Below are positions 13,471-26,414 of a stretch of 59,475 bases of DNA, piece after piece; position 1 is the first letter of the stretch, and each line of letters begins with the position of its first letter. Source of the stretch: Lojkania enalia (Eukaryota; Ascomycota; Dothideomycetes; Pleosporales); NCBI GenBank assembly GCA_010094045.1, contig ML986730.1, positions 61,823-121,297 on the forward strand, in the 5' to 3' direction. The notes beneath the pieces are model-generated. The model was not told the origin of the DNA, ran no database searches, and saw only the letters and a list, made by a program, of their open reading frames with translations. The position numbers and the translations under genes are program-made.

Positions 13471-15147
13471 ATATACCTTATAAGCGAGTAGCCTATATAA
13501 GTAAGCAGTCCACCCTATTAACTTTTTCAACCTTTATATACGTATAGCTTAATAACTAAGTAATATAATAGCAATTTATAACTTGTGCGATTATTCTATA
13601 GAAACCTCTACATCCTTCTAGTATATACGAGAATTATACCTAGTCTTACCACAGCAGCTATAGCGCGTTTTATACTATCCGCTTATATCTAATCGCACCC
13701 TAAATTAGCGTATTATAGCCCGAGTTTCCTCCTTATCATCCTTTTTAGTAATAATCATCTCTTCTTATACTTTTATTAGGGTCCCTTGCGCTTAAATCTG
13801 CCTTTTTTTCCGCTGTTTCCGTTTTATTACTACTTTATTTACTTCTTAAAGGCTAACGATTTCATTATATATTAACCCGATCTAATATATCGTTTTTATA
13901 GAGCCTTTCTTAAGCTAATTTAACTTCTTAATAATAGAAGCTAGCGAAGAACTTATATCCCTTTAAATCCGATTATAAATTAATATTAATTAAGCTTCTA
14001 ACTCGCGCGTGTTACTTAGTATTTTTACTTCTTATAGAGTATTATCTTATACTAGCGGTATTAGCGTACGAAACTTTATATTAAGCTTTAAAAATACCGC
14101 TTCTAAATTAAATAGAACTAGACCAACTTCTTAAAAGCTTATATAGATATTATCCTTTATAATTAATATATTAAAAGCAGCTTTAAAGGCTGGAAAGAAT
14201 TTAAGTTTTATAATATAGTTAATATAATTGCGTGCTAAGACTAATATCTAATTTCTATATATACGCTTTAATAGTAAGAAATAGCCTATATCTAGTAGCT
14301 ATAATAGATGTAATAAATAAGCTAGTATATAAAGTAGAATAATGCTCTATTCCTTATAGAGTTTCTAGAAATTAAGCGAGTTATAACTGTTATAGCTATT
14401 AAAGATTAGTAGTTAACGCGCGCCTACTATACGATCCTTTATATACCTATAAAAGTATTTTAACTACTTAATACCGAGTTTATTTATTATCCAGCTGTTC
14501 TTACTAACTGCGATAGCTTAGTTCTTAGATATATTATCGCCTTCGTACTAGGCAGAGAGATAGTAGTAGCTAGTAATAATAATAAAGGGTAGGAGTATCT
14601 AGCTAGTAGTATTAATCCTCTAAATTACTAAAATCTATTTATAATTATCTAATTAAATTACCTTTAGTTAATTATATCTCTCTATACCTATAATAACTAG
14701 TTATAATAAGATAATACTTATTTAAAAGCTAGATTCGTCGAAGTTATATATATCCTCGTCTATAATACTATACTTCTCCTTAGTACGCTGTATAAGCTTA
14801 AACCAGCCTTTAATTATCTTAGGATCTTCGTATAAAGCTCTCTAGCGATTATAAGGCTGATTTAAGCGTATTTTAAGCTTAGAAGTACGTCTAATAAAGT
14901 TCCCAGGCTTATATATACTAATCTAGCCTATACCGCGCTTAGCAAGTAAGCTATTAGCTATATCTTATATAGCAGCTAAGGTAGGTGTAAATCCTCGCGA
15001 ATCTAGGTTAAGTATATATTAAATAATAACCTCCTCTTTAGGTTTCGTTAGTCTCTTTAAGTTAGGCTTATAATCGTGCTGTAAGCGGATTCTAGTATAT
15101 TATTAGTATACAGTCGTTTAAATCGTATTAAATATTAAAGTAGCGCG

Positions 15148-15152
15148 TCTTT
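15148..15152 (+). repeat. Target-site duplication TCTTT (left)
   Basis: TCTTT directly precedes the 5' LTR and is repeated at 20657-20661 directly after the 3' LTR, proving that the gypsy element inserted here into element A. Confidence 0.95.
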
Positions 15153-15354
15153 TGTGAAAGTCCCGGCCTGTAGCTCGGTCCCGTTCCTGCGATGCTATAA
15201 TAGCAGTTGCCCTTATACGACCCTGTACCTGCCTGGACTAAAGCAAGCGAATAACATGTATCTCACCACCGTGTACCTTCTCTTCTCTTTCTCTAGCTTT
15301 AACAATAATGGATTCTCATTGTGTCTGATCCCATTGTGTCCTCAGACCTTCTCA
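15153..15354 (+). repeat. 5' LTR of chromovirus R
   Basis: 202 bp, starting TGTGAAAGTCCC and ending CCTTCTCA. It differs from the 3' LTR at 11 positions, all of them transitions, most of them CpA/TpG to TpA. Confidence 0.95.
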
Positions 15355-15459
15355 ATTTGTTAAAGCTTATACTGTACCAGATTCTGTCTTAACTGCTGAG
15401 CAGACCTGCCACCGTACGAAGTTATAGACCAAAACGGACCGGCAGAACAAGGATTCGAT

Positions 15460-18400
15460 ATGGCGACTGTACAGAGACAGTTCGCTGAAATAGCAGCCAG
15501 GCTGGAATGCCTAGAGAAAGAAAAGCAGCAATGGCAACTTGAAAGAACAAGCCTTTATCGGAAGCTCGAGGAGCAACTGAATGAGTACTCGGCCCCTAAG
15601 GGGAGCATCTCGCCGACCATACTATTAACAACTACTAAGCCTATTCGTACGAAAGCTATACTTAACAAGCCGGACAAGTTCTAAGGAGACCGTAAAGCGT
15701 ACCCTATTTGGAAAAGCAGTATGAAGACTAAGATCCGCATCAACGGTTCATCTATAGGCTTAACAGATACGATAGTAGCAGCCTATATAGCATCGTTTTA
15801 TAAGAGTAACGCTAGAATATACTTTCAGTTGTACGAAAAACGTATTACTATAGACACCCTTACCTATAACAAATTCTGGACAATTATAGATATATGATAT
15901 AATAACCCCCACCGTTAGAAACGAGCCGGGATCGAGTTTAAAACCCTAAGATAAGATAATAAGACCTTCGTTAAGTTCCTAGTCGAATACGATCGTCTCT
16001 CTATAGAAGTATCGTACGACTCTCACCCAGACCAAGTTAAGATACAAGATCTAGAAGGGAAGATTTGTCCCGAGCTCCGCTAATTGATAATTAGTAGCGT
16101 TGGCGAGGAAGACCTTACGTCGTACGCAACCTTCGTACGGAAACTTTACATTCTTAATAACCGTCTTAAAGTAGCCAAACTCGATGGCGCTTTTATATAG
16201 TCCTTCGGTGGGGGGAAGACTAGTTAGACAAGGGAAAGCCAGGGACAGCCACTTACGCCACTCCCGCAACTACAACTGTTAGCTACTATTAACGATACTA
16301 TGGACTGGACGCTAACAGCTAATCGCGGACTCGTACGGCGCCCAGATACAAGGCCTCAGCTACTAGAGAAGATGAGGAATATTACCGAGAAAGAGCTGAA
16401 GGCTTAGAAATAATAGAATGCCTATTTTACCTGCGGAAACGGGGGTTACTTCGCCTAAAACTGCTGCTACGCTCCGCCCAGGAGCAGTATACGGTTCAAT
16501 CAGGCTCGTACGATGCCGCTAGAGCCTATTTAGTGTGATAAGGAATGTAGAGATATAGCCTAAGCTAATAGGACGGGAAAAGTATCGCTCTAAACGGAAG
16601 TCGGCGTTTAGAGCTATAAAAAGGGCAGGCGAATAAGTAAGTACTAGATAAATTTAATCGATTTCAGATGACTAGCGCTCTATTTACAGCCCCCGCACTA
16701 CTTAATAATACCTTTAGTCTTCTCGCCTTAATAGATAATAGCTGTAACTTATATGTAATAGTCGAGAAAAGGATTATACGAAAGGCTGGACTAGAATACC
16801 TCCGCCTCCCAATACTATTAACGGCCTTATTATTCAGCGACTTCTCGGCTGGAATTATTAAGGAGGTAGCTATTATCGACTCGCTAGATATAGGCGGGAG
16901 TCGGGCAGGTCTAGGTCGGGTATTTGCTTATATAGTCCTAAGGATAGAAGGAGATTATAGTATAATCTTAGGACGCCTATAGAGGTAAAGCGAGGACGCA
17001 ATCATCGACCCAAAAACGGAAATCCTATACATTCGTAGAACGGGGGTAATCGTACGAAACTAGGAGCTTCAGAAGCAGCAACGCACGGCTAATATTACCC
17101 AAGTCTTAGTATATACTTTCTCTACTATGGCGAAACGCTATAGGAGACACCTATAAGATTCCCTTACTAAGCTACCCCGCATCTTTACCGTCAGTATAGC
17201 CGATATTTAGAAGGCTCTAGAAAATAAGCCGAAGACGGACCCTCGTACGAAACTCCCTAAGGAATATATACAGTGGCTCTATGCCTTTAATTAATAGGAA
17301 GCCGATAAGCTACCGCCTTTAAGACCAGGAGTAGACCATACAATCAAGCTGGAAGGGAAAGATGGAAGCCCTCTAAGGATCCCCTCAGGTCCTTTATATA
17401 GAATGTTACAGGAGATGCTTCTTATCCTTCGGAAGACCCTGATAGAGCTCTTTAATAAAGGATTTATTCGGGTCAGCAACTCCCTAGCTATAGCACCAGT
17501 CCTGTTCGTACGAAAACCAGGGGGTAGCCTCCGCTTCTATGTTGACTACCGCGCCCTGAACGCTATTATATAGAAAGACTGCTACCCTCTACCTCTAATC
17601 TGGGAAACGCTAAATTAAATTAGTTGAGCTAAGTAGTTTACAAAACTTAATGTTATTACTGCATTTAATAAGATCTGAATTAAAGAAGGAGACGAGTAAA
17701 AGATAGCGTTTATAACCTGTTACGGTTTATATAAGTAGCTAGTTATACCCTTCAGCCTTACAAATACTCTAAGTACTTTCTAATAGTATATTAATCGTAT
17801 AATCTAGGAGTATTTAGGCGACTTTGTTTCGGCATACTTAGATAATATCCTTATATACACGGACGGCTCCCTGCAAGACCATCAGCGCCACGTTAAAGTG
17901 ATCCTTTAAAAGCTGATGGATGCTGGCCTCTAACTCGATATTAATAAGTGCGAATTTAAGGTCTGTACGACGAAATATCTCGGCTTTATTATTAATGCGG
18001 AAAAGGGTATCCGAATAGACCTATAGAAAGTTAAGGTAATCTAGGACTAGAAAGCGCCTATATCGGTTCGCGGTATACAGAGCTTTTTAAGCTTTGTAAA
18101 CTTCTACCGCCAGTTTATTAAAGAATTTTCTGAAGTGGTTGCTCCACTAACAGCTCTTACTCAAAGGGAATAAGAGAAGAAATAGTTTCAACTCGATAAT
18201 CAGGTACTTGCTGCCTTTAATTACCTGAAGCGATGCTTCGTATAAGCGCTAGCGTTAGTCTAGTATAACCCTGAAAGGGAAACGATTCTAGAGTATAATA
18301 CCTCTAGCTGGTGTACTAGAGGCACGTTTCTGTAATATAATAATAAAGGAGTTCTACAACCTGTCGCTTTTATATTAAAGCGAATACTTCCTGTAGAGTA

Positions 18401-20350
18401 TAACTACCTAATCTACGATAAGGAATTACTAGCAGTTATACGATATCTCGAGGAATAGGAGGAGTCCTTAAAACTACTTACGTACTTTACAGTTCGTACG
18501 GATTACTACAACCTGAAATACTTTACTAAGATATAGAAGCTCTCTAAGCGCTAGGTAAGGTGGGTGGTATTCCTTACTCAGTTTAACTTCCAGTTTAAAT
18601 ATAAGCCGGGCAAGCTTAATATCCTAGCTAATACTCTCTCGCGTCGCGATTAGGATCTCCTAAAAGAAGCTGATAATAAGTAGATCTAGAGAAGAATCAG
18701 CCAACTCTTCGGACCGTCCGATTTTAAGAATAGGGTTTATATAGCCCCTATACGAACCAGAAACTAGCGTGCTAAAGATACTCCTAATAATTAGGTAGAG
18801 GTAGTTGCCCCGGAAGACTCTGTATCAGGGGAGGAATCTATAGACAGAGGGGAGTCTATAACTGAGATATCGTACGAGGAGCAGTAAACACTAATAGAGA
18901 CCTTATAGTAAGATGCCTAAGAAAAAGACAAGACGTACGCTACACTTCTCTATACTACTAAAGTAGGGGAGAGAATACTTCCAAAAACCCTCCGTCACCT
19001 TAAGATTAGCCTATCTAACCTCTCAGTCCTGGGAGATAGATTAATGTGGAGAGAACGCGCTTAGGTTCCTGAGAGCGAGTTACTTTATATAAAGCTAATC
19101 TAAAAGACTCACGACTCTTACTTAGCTAGCCACTCTAGCAAGAATATTACGATCGGGTTGATATCACGGCGCTACTTTTGGCCTGGAATAGCGGCGGACA
19201 TCAAACGCTTTATACAAAATTGCCACTCCTGTAGCAGGAATACAGTTTAGTGTTCTAGAAAAAAAGGCCTGCTGCATCCTCTTCTAGTCCCTAAAAGGGT
19301 ATGGTCAGAAATTTCAATAGACTATATTATTAACTTACCGAGAACCGCACGTAGTAATAAGTATATCCTTATTATTACAGACCGTTTAAGTAAAGGAGCA
19401 CTCTTTATCGCCGTCCCAGACCTTAAGAGCTAAATATTAGCTAATAAGTTCATCGAGTATTTTATAGCACATCACGGGCTCCTACAAGTAATAGTCTCTA
19501 ATAGAGGAGAGCAGTTCGTATAAGGCGTATAGGCACGCATCTGCCGAATTCTTAAGATTAAGCAAAGGCTATCGATAGTATACTATCTAGAGACTGACAG
19601 AAGTATAGAGCGCATGAACCAGCTACTTAAAGAGCTTCTCCGCTACTATTATAACTACTACTAGGATAACTGGGATCTATGGCTACCACTAGCTCAGATC
19701 GCCGTTAGTACCAGGGACGCTTCCTCTATAGGAGTCAGCCCATTCTTTCTTATTTATAGCTATTACCCGAACTTAGGAGAGTCTGTACAACTGGAAGAGA
19801 AGCTGCTAACAGAGTAGCCTAGAGACCCTGTTCACGCAGTAAAACAGATTATTAGTAAACTAAAAGACTGCGTCGAATTCGCGTAAGTAATAATAGCCCA
19901 CGTATAATAGTAGTAGTAAGAAATTTATAATCGTACGAGGGATCCTGCACTATAATACTAATTAGGGGACAAAGTTTAGCTTAACATGCGTAATATTAAG
20001 ATGGACCCTGCAAGGAAAAAGAAGCTCTGTGAGCTCCATTAACAATATATAGTTATTAAGACTGTTGGACGAAATGTATACCGACTAGACACCCTATTAG
20101 GAATTTATAACGTCTTCCACACAACGCTACTTCGCCCTGTCGCTCAAGACCCGTTACCAAGTCAAATACAGGACGACTATCAACCAGCGCCAATTAGCGT
20201 TGGAAACGAAGATGAATAGGAGCTTAAGAAAATCTAAGACGTACGAGTGATTAGTAAGAGGGGAGGCGGCCTAAAACGGCAGTTCCTTTGTAAGTAGACT
20301 GGTTATACTATACCCTTATAGAACGACCAGAGCGACTGTAAAGATACAAT
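15460..20350 (+). pseudogene. Gag-Pol polyprotein of chromovirus R, stop-ridden
   Basis: The reading starts at ATG 15460 with a Gln/Glu-rich coiled-coil-like gag N-terminus (MATVQRQFAEIAARL) and reaches its first stop at 15682. Further recognisable parts are: a CX2CX4HX4C zinc knuckle at 16423-16464 with its first Cys and His mutated to Tyr; a protease region (LALIDNSCN near 16715-16750, usual core DSG); reverse transcriptase around 17500-18000 including LFVRKPGG (17503) and YLDNILIYTDG (about 17839), the YxDD box; RNase H around 18290-18540; an integrase HHCC region near 19130-19250 and core near 19310-19770; and a chromodomain-like block near 20215-20300 (ISKRGGG...QFLCK.TGY). Stops are mainly TAA/TAG where CAA, CAG or TGG are expected. 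Inactive. Confidence 0.9.
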
Positions 20351-20429
20351 CGCTCTAGGAGAATTCGAACGGGATACGGGGCGGAACTTTACTAAAGAAC
20401 TACTTGTCCGTACAACTCAGCACCAGAGG

Positions 20430-20454
20430 AAGAGGAGGAGGAGGAGGGGAATAT
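20430..20454 (+). other. Polypurine tract of chromovirus R
   Basis: A run of AGGAGG units (AGGAAGAGGAGGAGGAGGAG) ending with GGGAATAT immediately before the 3' LTR, the priming site for plus-strand DNA synthesis in LTR retrotransposons. Confidence 0.8.
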
Positions 20455-20656
20455 TGTGAAGGTCCCGGCCTGTAGCTCGGTCCCGTTCCTACGATGCTAT
20501 AATGGCAGTTACCCTTATACAACCCTACACCTGCCTGGACTAAAGTAAGCGAATAATATATATCTCACCACCGTGTACCTTCTCTTCTCTTTCTCTAGCT
20601 TTAACAATAATGGATTCTCATTGTGTCTGATCCCATTATGTCCTCAGACCTTCTCA
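20455..20656 (+). repeat. 3' LTR of chromovirus R
   Basis: 202 bp, same ends as the 5' LTR, followed by the TCTTT duplication at 20657-20661. Confidence 0.95.
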
Positions 20657-21331
20657 TCTTTTACTATTTATTTAGCCTCTTTTAGTAGCTAAAAGGGCTA
20701 AGTTTACTTAATTCTCGTTTTAGGCTATATTCTTATTATTTCGTTGTTATATTATTATTAAAAGCTCAGGTATCGCGTTTTAGTAATAGAGTAGACCGCT
20801 TACTTATATAGGCCGCTCGCTTGTAAGGTACGTTAATATAATTTTAATAAAGTTATCTTACTTCTATAGAACCTTTTTAAATTACTTTTTATACTATAAT
20901 AGAGTTTATTTACTTTTTAAAGTTAATTAATCTAATACTAAAATAGTATATATAAATAAGCTATTTATATAGTATCTTTGATAAGTAAATTAAGAAAATT
21001 ATTAATTATAGTAGATAAGCTATTCTAATATCTAGTAATACAGTTTTAATTAGTATTATTTAAGACTCTAGTTTAATAGTATTAGTTAATATTTTTAACT
21101 CTTAGAGGTAACTAGCTACTAATAGTAGTAATAGAGTATAAAGCTTAATATTAAGCTTTAATAGTACTATATTAGGATTATATAGTATTAGACTAGTACC
21201 TTAAAAGCTTATATATATATTAGCCTTAGTAATAGAGTACTAATATACTATATAAAAGATTAGTAAAAAGTTAAACTTTATAATATAGTAGATACTAGCT
21301 TATATAAACTTATTAATCTTACGCCTATATA

Positions 21332-23168
21332 ACGTACCTTATAAGTAAGTAGCCTATATAAGCGAGCGGTCTACCCTATTACTAAAATGCGATACTTAAG
21401 CTTTTAACAATAATATAATAATAAAATAATAAGAATATAGCCTAAAACGAGAATTAAGTAAACTTAGCTTTTTTAGCTACTAAAAGAGATTAAATAAATA
21501 GTAAAAGACGCGCTACTTTAATATTTAATATAATTTAAATAACCGTATACTAATAACGCTCTAAAATCTACTTATAGTATAATTATAAGCCTAATTCGAA
21601 GAGACTAATAAAATTTAAAGAGGAGGTTATTATTTAATATATATTTAACCTAGATTTAAAAGAATTTATACCTACTTTAGCTACTATATAAGATATAGCT
21701 AATAGCTTACTTACTGAGTATAGTATAGGCTAGATTAGTATATATTAGCTTAGGAACTTTATTAGATATACTCCTAAACTTAAGATACGTCTAAATTAGC
21801 TTTATAATTACTAGAGAGCTCTATATTAAGATTCTAAAGTAATTAAAGGCTAGTTTAAACTTATATAGTATACTAAAGAGAAGTATAGTATTATAAATAA
21901 GGATATATACAACTTTAACAAATCTAGCTTTTAAATAAATATTATCTTATTATAACTAGTTATTATAGGTATAGAGAGACGTAATTAACTAAAGGCAATT
22001 TAATTAGGTAATTATAAATGGATTTTAGTAATTTAGAGGATTAATACTACTAGCTAGATACTTCTACCCTTTATTATTATCGCTAGCTACTACTATCTCT
22101 CTACCTAGTATAAAGATGATAATATACCTAAGAACTGGACTATTACAGTTAGTAAGAACGGCTAGATAATAAATAAACTTAGTATTAAGTAGTTAAAGCA
22201 CTTTTATAAGTATATATGGGATTATATAATAGATATATATTAACTACTAATCTTTAATAGCTATAATAGCTATAACTCGCTTAATTTCCAGAAACTCTGC
22301 GAGGAATAGGGTATTATTCTACTCTATATACTAGCTTATTTATTACACCTATTATAGCTATTAGATATAGACTACTTCTTACTATTAAAGCGTATATATA
22401 AAAATTAGATCTTAGTCTTAGTACGCAATTATATTAACTATATTATAAAATTTAAGTTCTTTCCAGCCTTTAAAGCTGCTTTTAATATATTAATTATAAA
22501 GGATAATATCTATATAAGCTTTTAAGAAGCTGGTCTAGTCCTATTTAATCTAGAAGCGGTACTTTTAAAGCTTAATATAAAGTTTCGTACGGTAATACTA
22601 CTAGTATAAGATAATACCCTATAAAAAGTAAAAATACTAAGTAACGCGCGCGAGCTAGAAGCTTAATTAATATTAATTTATAATCGGATTTAAAGGGATA
22701 TAAGTTCTTCGCTAGCTTCTATTATTAAGAAGCTAAATTAGTTTAAGAATGACTTTATAAAAGCGATATATTAGATTAGGTTAATATATAATAAAATCGT
22801 CAGCCTTTAAGAAGCGAATAAAGTAGTAATAAAATAGAAACAGTAGAAAAAAAGGTAGATTCAAGTATAAGAGACCCTAATAAAAGTATAAGAAGAGATA
22901 ATTATTGCTAAAAAAGATGATAAGGAGAAAACTCGGGCTATAATATACTAATTTAGGGTGCGATTAGATACGAGCGGATAGTATAAAGTATACTATAGCT
23001 ACTACAGTAAGACTAGGTATAATTCTTATATATACTAGAAGGATATAGAGGTTTCTATAGAATAATCGCGTAAGTTGTAAATTACTATTATATTATTTAG
23101 TTGTTAAGCTATACGTATATAAAGGTTAAAAAAGTTAATAGAGTAGACCGCTCACTTATAAGGTACGT
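21332..23168 (+). mobile_element. Fot1/pogo-like DNA transposon (B), transposase broken
   Basis: 1,837 bp with inverted ends (ACGTACCTTATAAGTAAG at left; right end complementary to ACGTACCTTATAAGTGAG) and TA on each side. The plus strand reads through stops as a pogo-type transposase: a DNA-binding N-terminal part (about 21560-21850), then DIYNFNKSSF near 21903-21932, then a VSKNGW block near 22148, LLIFNSYNSYNS near 22250, and a second pogo block near 22340-22390. It also encodes a C-terminal tail with many Lys and Gln codons (about 22780-22960). Nested in remnant I. Confidence 0.85.
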
Positions 23169-24136
23169 TACTTTCTTTAATAGTAAGAAGTAGCTTATAT
23201 CTAGAAGCTATAGTAGATATAATAAATATACTAGTATATATAATAGAATAATATTCTTCTCTTTATAGAATAGTTAAAATTTAGTAGACCTATAGCTTTT
23301 ATAACTATTAATAACTAGTAGATAATAAGCACCTATTATATACTACCTTATATACTAATTAAAATACTCTAGCTATTTAATTATAAGCTTATTATTTATC
23401 TATCTACTATTACTTAGTATAATTACTTCTTTAGATAGTATATTATTACTCTAATATTATATAGAGAGGTACTACTTATTAGTAAAAATAATAAATAATA
23501 GGATAGTATTATTATAAGTACTAATAGCCTAAATAACTATTATCTACTTATAATTATCTAGTTATAGTAATTTTAGTTAATTAACTAATAGCTTAATACT
23601 AGTAACTATTTTACTAGTAGATATAATATTTATTTAGAAGCCTATCTTTTTAAAATTATAGATATTATTATTAGTAATACTATATATTACTTTAATATTA
23701 TATACTAGATTAAACTAGCTACTAATAATATTAGAATTTTTATAGCGAGCTCTTTAATAATTATATTTTTAATAGAAGTATATTTTAAGTTTAGAAATAT
23801 GATTAATAAAGTTTATTAGCTAGTTTTTACTAATTTAATTTATAGAGTAAGCTTTAAATAAATAGTTAGTTATATCTTATATACTATTAATTATAGGAGG
23901 ATATCTATAAGATAATAGGTCTAGTATATACTATATTATAGTTAATTCTTCTAGCTTTATAAGCTTCTTTAAATTAGACTTATAATTATATTATAAAAGT
24001 TTACCGGTATATTAGTCTTTAAGTATTATTTAAAGAATACTATAGATAGCTATAGTACTTTATATACTCTAAATTTAATCTTAATTAATAGTTAAAATAG
24101 CTAGTAATATCTAACCTGTTTAATAGATTAAGTAAG

Positions 24137-24348
24137 TATTATAGTATTCTTATATTCCCCTCTAATACCTACATGTAGCGCGCTTACTTCTATATATATA
24201 CCTTCTTTTTCCTTCTTATCTTTCTACTTACCTCGCGTATAGCTTACTCCTTAGCTATCCTCTTATATAACACCTAAGATCTGTATATAGTATACTATAC
24301 TAAGTATTAGATAAGCCTTATTATCCCTACTTATAGCCTCTTATAATA
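24137..24348 (+). repeat. 5' LTR of X1
   Basis: 212 bp, matches 25457-25668; starts TATTATAGTATTC (probably TGTTATAG originally) and ends CTCTTATAATA. Confidence 0.85.
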
Positions 24349-25456
24349 TTAGGATAGCTCGTCTAGTTATATAGTAACAGCAGCTAAATAGCTGCTATAG
24401 ATCTCTAAATAGAGATCTTTATTATTCTCTATCTAGATTTTTTCTTCTTTCCTAGTAATATTTAGCTAGAATACTAGTCTAACAACTATTCTACTACTTA
24501 TATAGTAGTTATAGTAGGAGCTTTAGAACTAGTAATCTAAAATCTAGTAGTATTAATCTAATCTTAACTTAGTATATACTATTATTTTTTAGCTTTAGTC
24601 TTCTACTACTTTCTATTTTTAACTCCTAAATCTTCTATATTTTAATAGTAAACTATATATATATTATATATAACTTCTATTTATTAAAGTTAAATTTTAT
24701 TTAGACTAGCTTAATAAAATTAATATAATTAACTACCTCTAAAACCAACTTAAACAGCTATAGTAGATATTAGTACTATACCTCTACTAGACTGCTAAAG
24801 ATAGCTAGTTCTAAAATTCTTAAATAATCTTTTTATTCTTCTAATACTTCTATTATAATTTATATAAGAAATAGAAGGTAGTTTAATATTTTATATTAAT
24901 ATGTTAGAAGGACGATAAGTTACTTCTTATATACTTTACTCGTTTCGAGTATCTCTTATATAAGGTAGATATCTAGTTATAGCTTAATATATCTTAAATC
25001 TTCTCTCTCTACTATAGTTTCTACTCTTCTCTCTACTAGCTTCTTAAAGAGTTAAATAACTTTCTATTCTATTAGTAATATAATAACTATATTAAGTTTA
25101 TTTAGCGTATTAATTATTATACTAGATACTAGCTAGTTAGTTAGAAACAGTTCTCTTAAACTAATATTTAGCTAGTTAAATCTCCTTCTCCTAAGTATAT
25201 AGATATTAGTAATATCTAGATAAAATTATACTCTTTCTCTATATTATTAGCCTACTACTATTACTATTATAATTATAACCTCTACTATAGTTATAGATCT
25301 AGATATTATTAGATTAAGGACTGTAGCTAGGTTAAACAGTAGCTCCTTCTAATAGATATAATACCTCTACCCTATATAAAATAGATAGCTAGTTATACTA
25401 GATCTCTATATTATAGCTATAATTATTAATTACGGCTACTTTCTAAAAGGGGGTAC

Positions 25457-25668
25457 TATTATAGTATTTTTATATTCTCTTCTAATATCTATATATAGCG
25501 CGTTTACTTTTATATATATACCTTCTTCTTCTCTCTTATCTTTCTACTTACTTTATATATAGCTTACTTCTTAGCTATTCTCTTATATAATACCTAAGAT
25601 CTATATATAGTATACTATACTAAGTGTTAGATAAGCCTTATTATCCCTATTTATAGCCTCTTATAATA
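25457..25668 (+). repeat. 3' LTR of X1
   Basis: 212 bp, preceded by the purine tract AAAAGGGGG and followed by the duplication GTAAG. Confidence 0.85.
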
Positions 25669-25773
25669 GTAAGATTAAAATAGTTACTATATTATATTAT
25701 AAATAGGTAGAGTATAATTTCTGAGTAAAAGTAGATAACTTATTTAAGTAGATAATTTATTTATAAAATATGT

Positions 25774-26362
25774 TAATAAGTTTAAAATTTCCTTTTTATT
25801 AATTTTATATATTAGTCCTTTATAAGAATAATAAGAATAAAGTATTATAATTAAACTAGTAGAATTAATATAGTTAGTATAGTAATAGTAATTTAATATA
25901 AAATATTAAGAAGGTATTAGAAAAATATATAAAAAATATATAAGTAGCTTACTAACTCTACTATATAATTAAGAAGAATAGAATAACTCTTAGACTAAGA
26001 GTTTAGAGAGGGGGGATAGTATTATAAATACTCTTATACTAGAACCTATTAAAGTATAGAATTCTATATAAATATATAAATAAAACTAGTTATATAAATA
26101 GTTTAATAACTTAGTTAAGATTAAACTACTAAGCCCCTTAATTATACATTACTAACTAAGTAAGAGAATAGTAGAAAGACTAAATTATATTTAATAACTT
26201 TATAACTCTAACTTTTATAGCTTTTTATAGTTAACTTAAATATTTTTAATATACTTTATTTATATACTTCTATTATAAACCTATAAGAATAATTCTTATA
26301 TAATATATAATTACTTTTAGTTATTACTCTATCCTATACTTAGCTAATTAGAGGCTATTATA
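25774..26362 (+). mobile_element. 3' end of an LTR retrotransposon (family V copy 2)
   Basis: The interior fragment (25774-25999) ends in a purine tract, GTTTAGAGAGGGGGGATAG (about 26001-26019), followed by a 343-bp LTR at 26020-26362 (TATTATAAATAC...GGCTATTATA). The LTR is the inverted counterpart of 5041-5382. No coding motif is readable in the short interior. The rest of the element is missing; remnant I lies directly to the left. Confidence 0.6.
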
Positions 26363-26414
26363 TAAGAGTGTATAAATACCTTAATAGTAATATATAAAAA
26401 TCTCTTACTATATA

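Larger units (their letters stand above)
15153..20656 (+). mobile_element. Ty3/gypsy chromovirus LTR retrotransposon (R)
   Basis: A complete 5.5-kb element with 202-bp LTRs at both ends (TGTGAA...TTCTCA) and a perfect 5-bp duplication TCTTT. It is the least mutated large transposon in the window: many CpA and TpG remain, and long stretches of Gag-Pol are readable. The order gag, protease, reverse transcriptase, RNase H, integrase, chromodomain identifies a chromovirus. It is nested in the Fot1-like element A and is therefore younger than A. Confidence 0.95.
13471..20833 (-). mobile_element. Fot1/pogo-like transposon (A), split by a retrotransposon
   Basis: Inverted ends are visible as ATATACCTTATAAGCGAG at 13471 and the complement of ACGTACCTTACAAGCGAG ending at 20833, each flanked by TA. 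After removing the nested retrotransposon and its duplicated 5 bp, about 1.85 kb remains, the normal size of this group. The transposase lies on the minus strand and is homologous to that of element B; a block around 14400-14760 corresponds to the catalytic domain and 14800-15130 to the N-terminal DNA-binding part. Many stops are present. Left flank is an LTR fragment of family Z. Confidence 0.85.
24137..25668 (+). mobile_element. Non-autonomous gag-only LTR element (X1)
   Basis: 1,532 bp with two 212-bp LTRs (24137-24348 and 25457-25668; TATTATAG...TTATAATA) and a perfect 5-bp duplication GTAAG (24132-24136 and 25669-25673). A polypurine tract, AAAAGGGGG, precedes the 3' LTR. The 1.1-kb interior translates on the plus strand through stops into a single gag-like protein: a segment like YFTRFEYLLYKVDI near 24930-24970, then a Ser/Arg/Tyr-rich region near 25240-25310 and a DCSQ...-like tail. 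No protease, reverse transcriptase or integrase fits in the space, so mobilisation must have relied on another element. Inserted in remnant I. Confidence 0.8.
20836..25773 (-). mobile_element. Fot1-like transposon remnant (I) carrying two insertions
   Basis: Segments 20836-21331, 23169-24136 and 25669-25773 are collinear with the minus strand of related elements (compare 14030-14760 of A, and 39280-39465 for the terminal part). It is interrupted by Fot1-like element B and by gag-only element X1. The right end is a terminal repeat (complement of ACATATTTTATAA) followed by TA at 25774. The left end was not identified; it abuts element A. Heavily mutated transposase, no open frame. Confidence 0.6.

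Noticed and set aside
15154..15363. 69-residue open frame starting with GTG
   Set aside because: It lies wholly in the 5' LTR and runs a few bases past it; an LTR reading with no family resemblance.
16668..16982. 104-residue open frame on the plus strand as an independent gene
   Set aside because: Its translation is the protease region of the chromovirus Gag-Pol, in frame with neighbouring domains and bounded by mutated stops.
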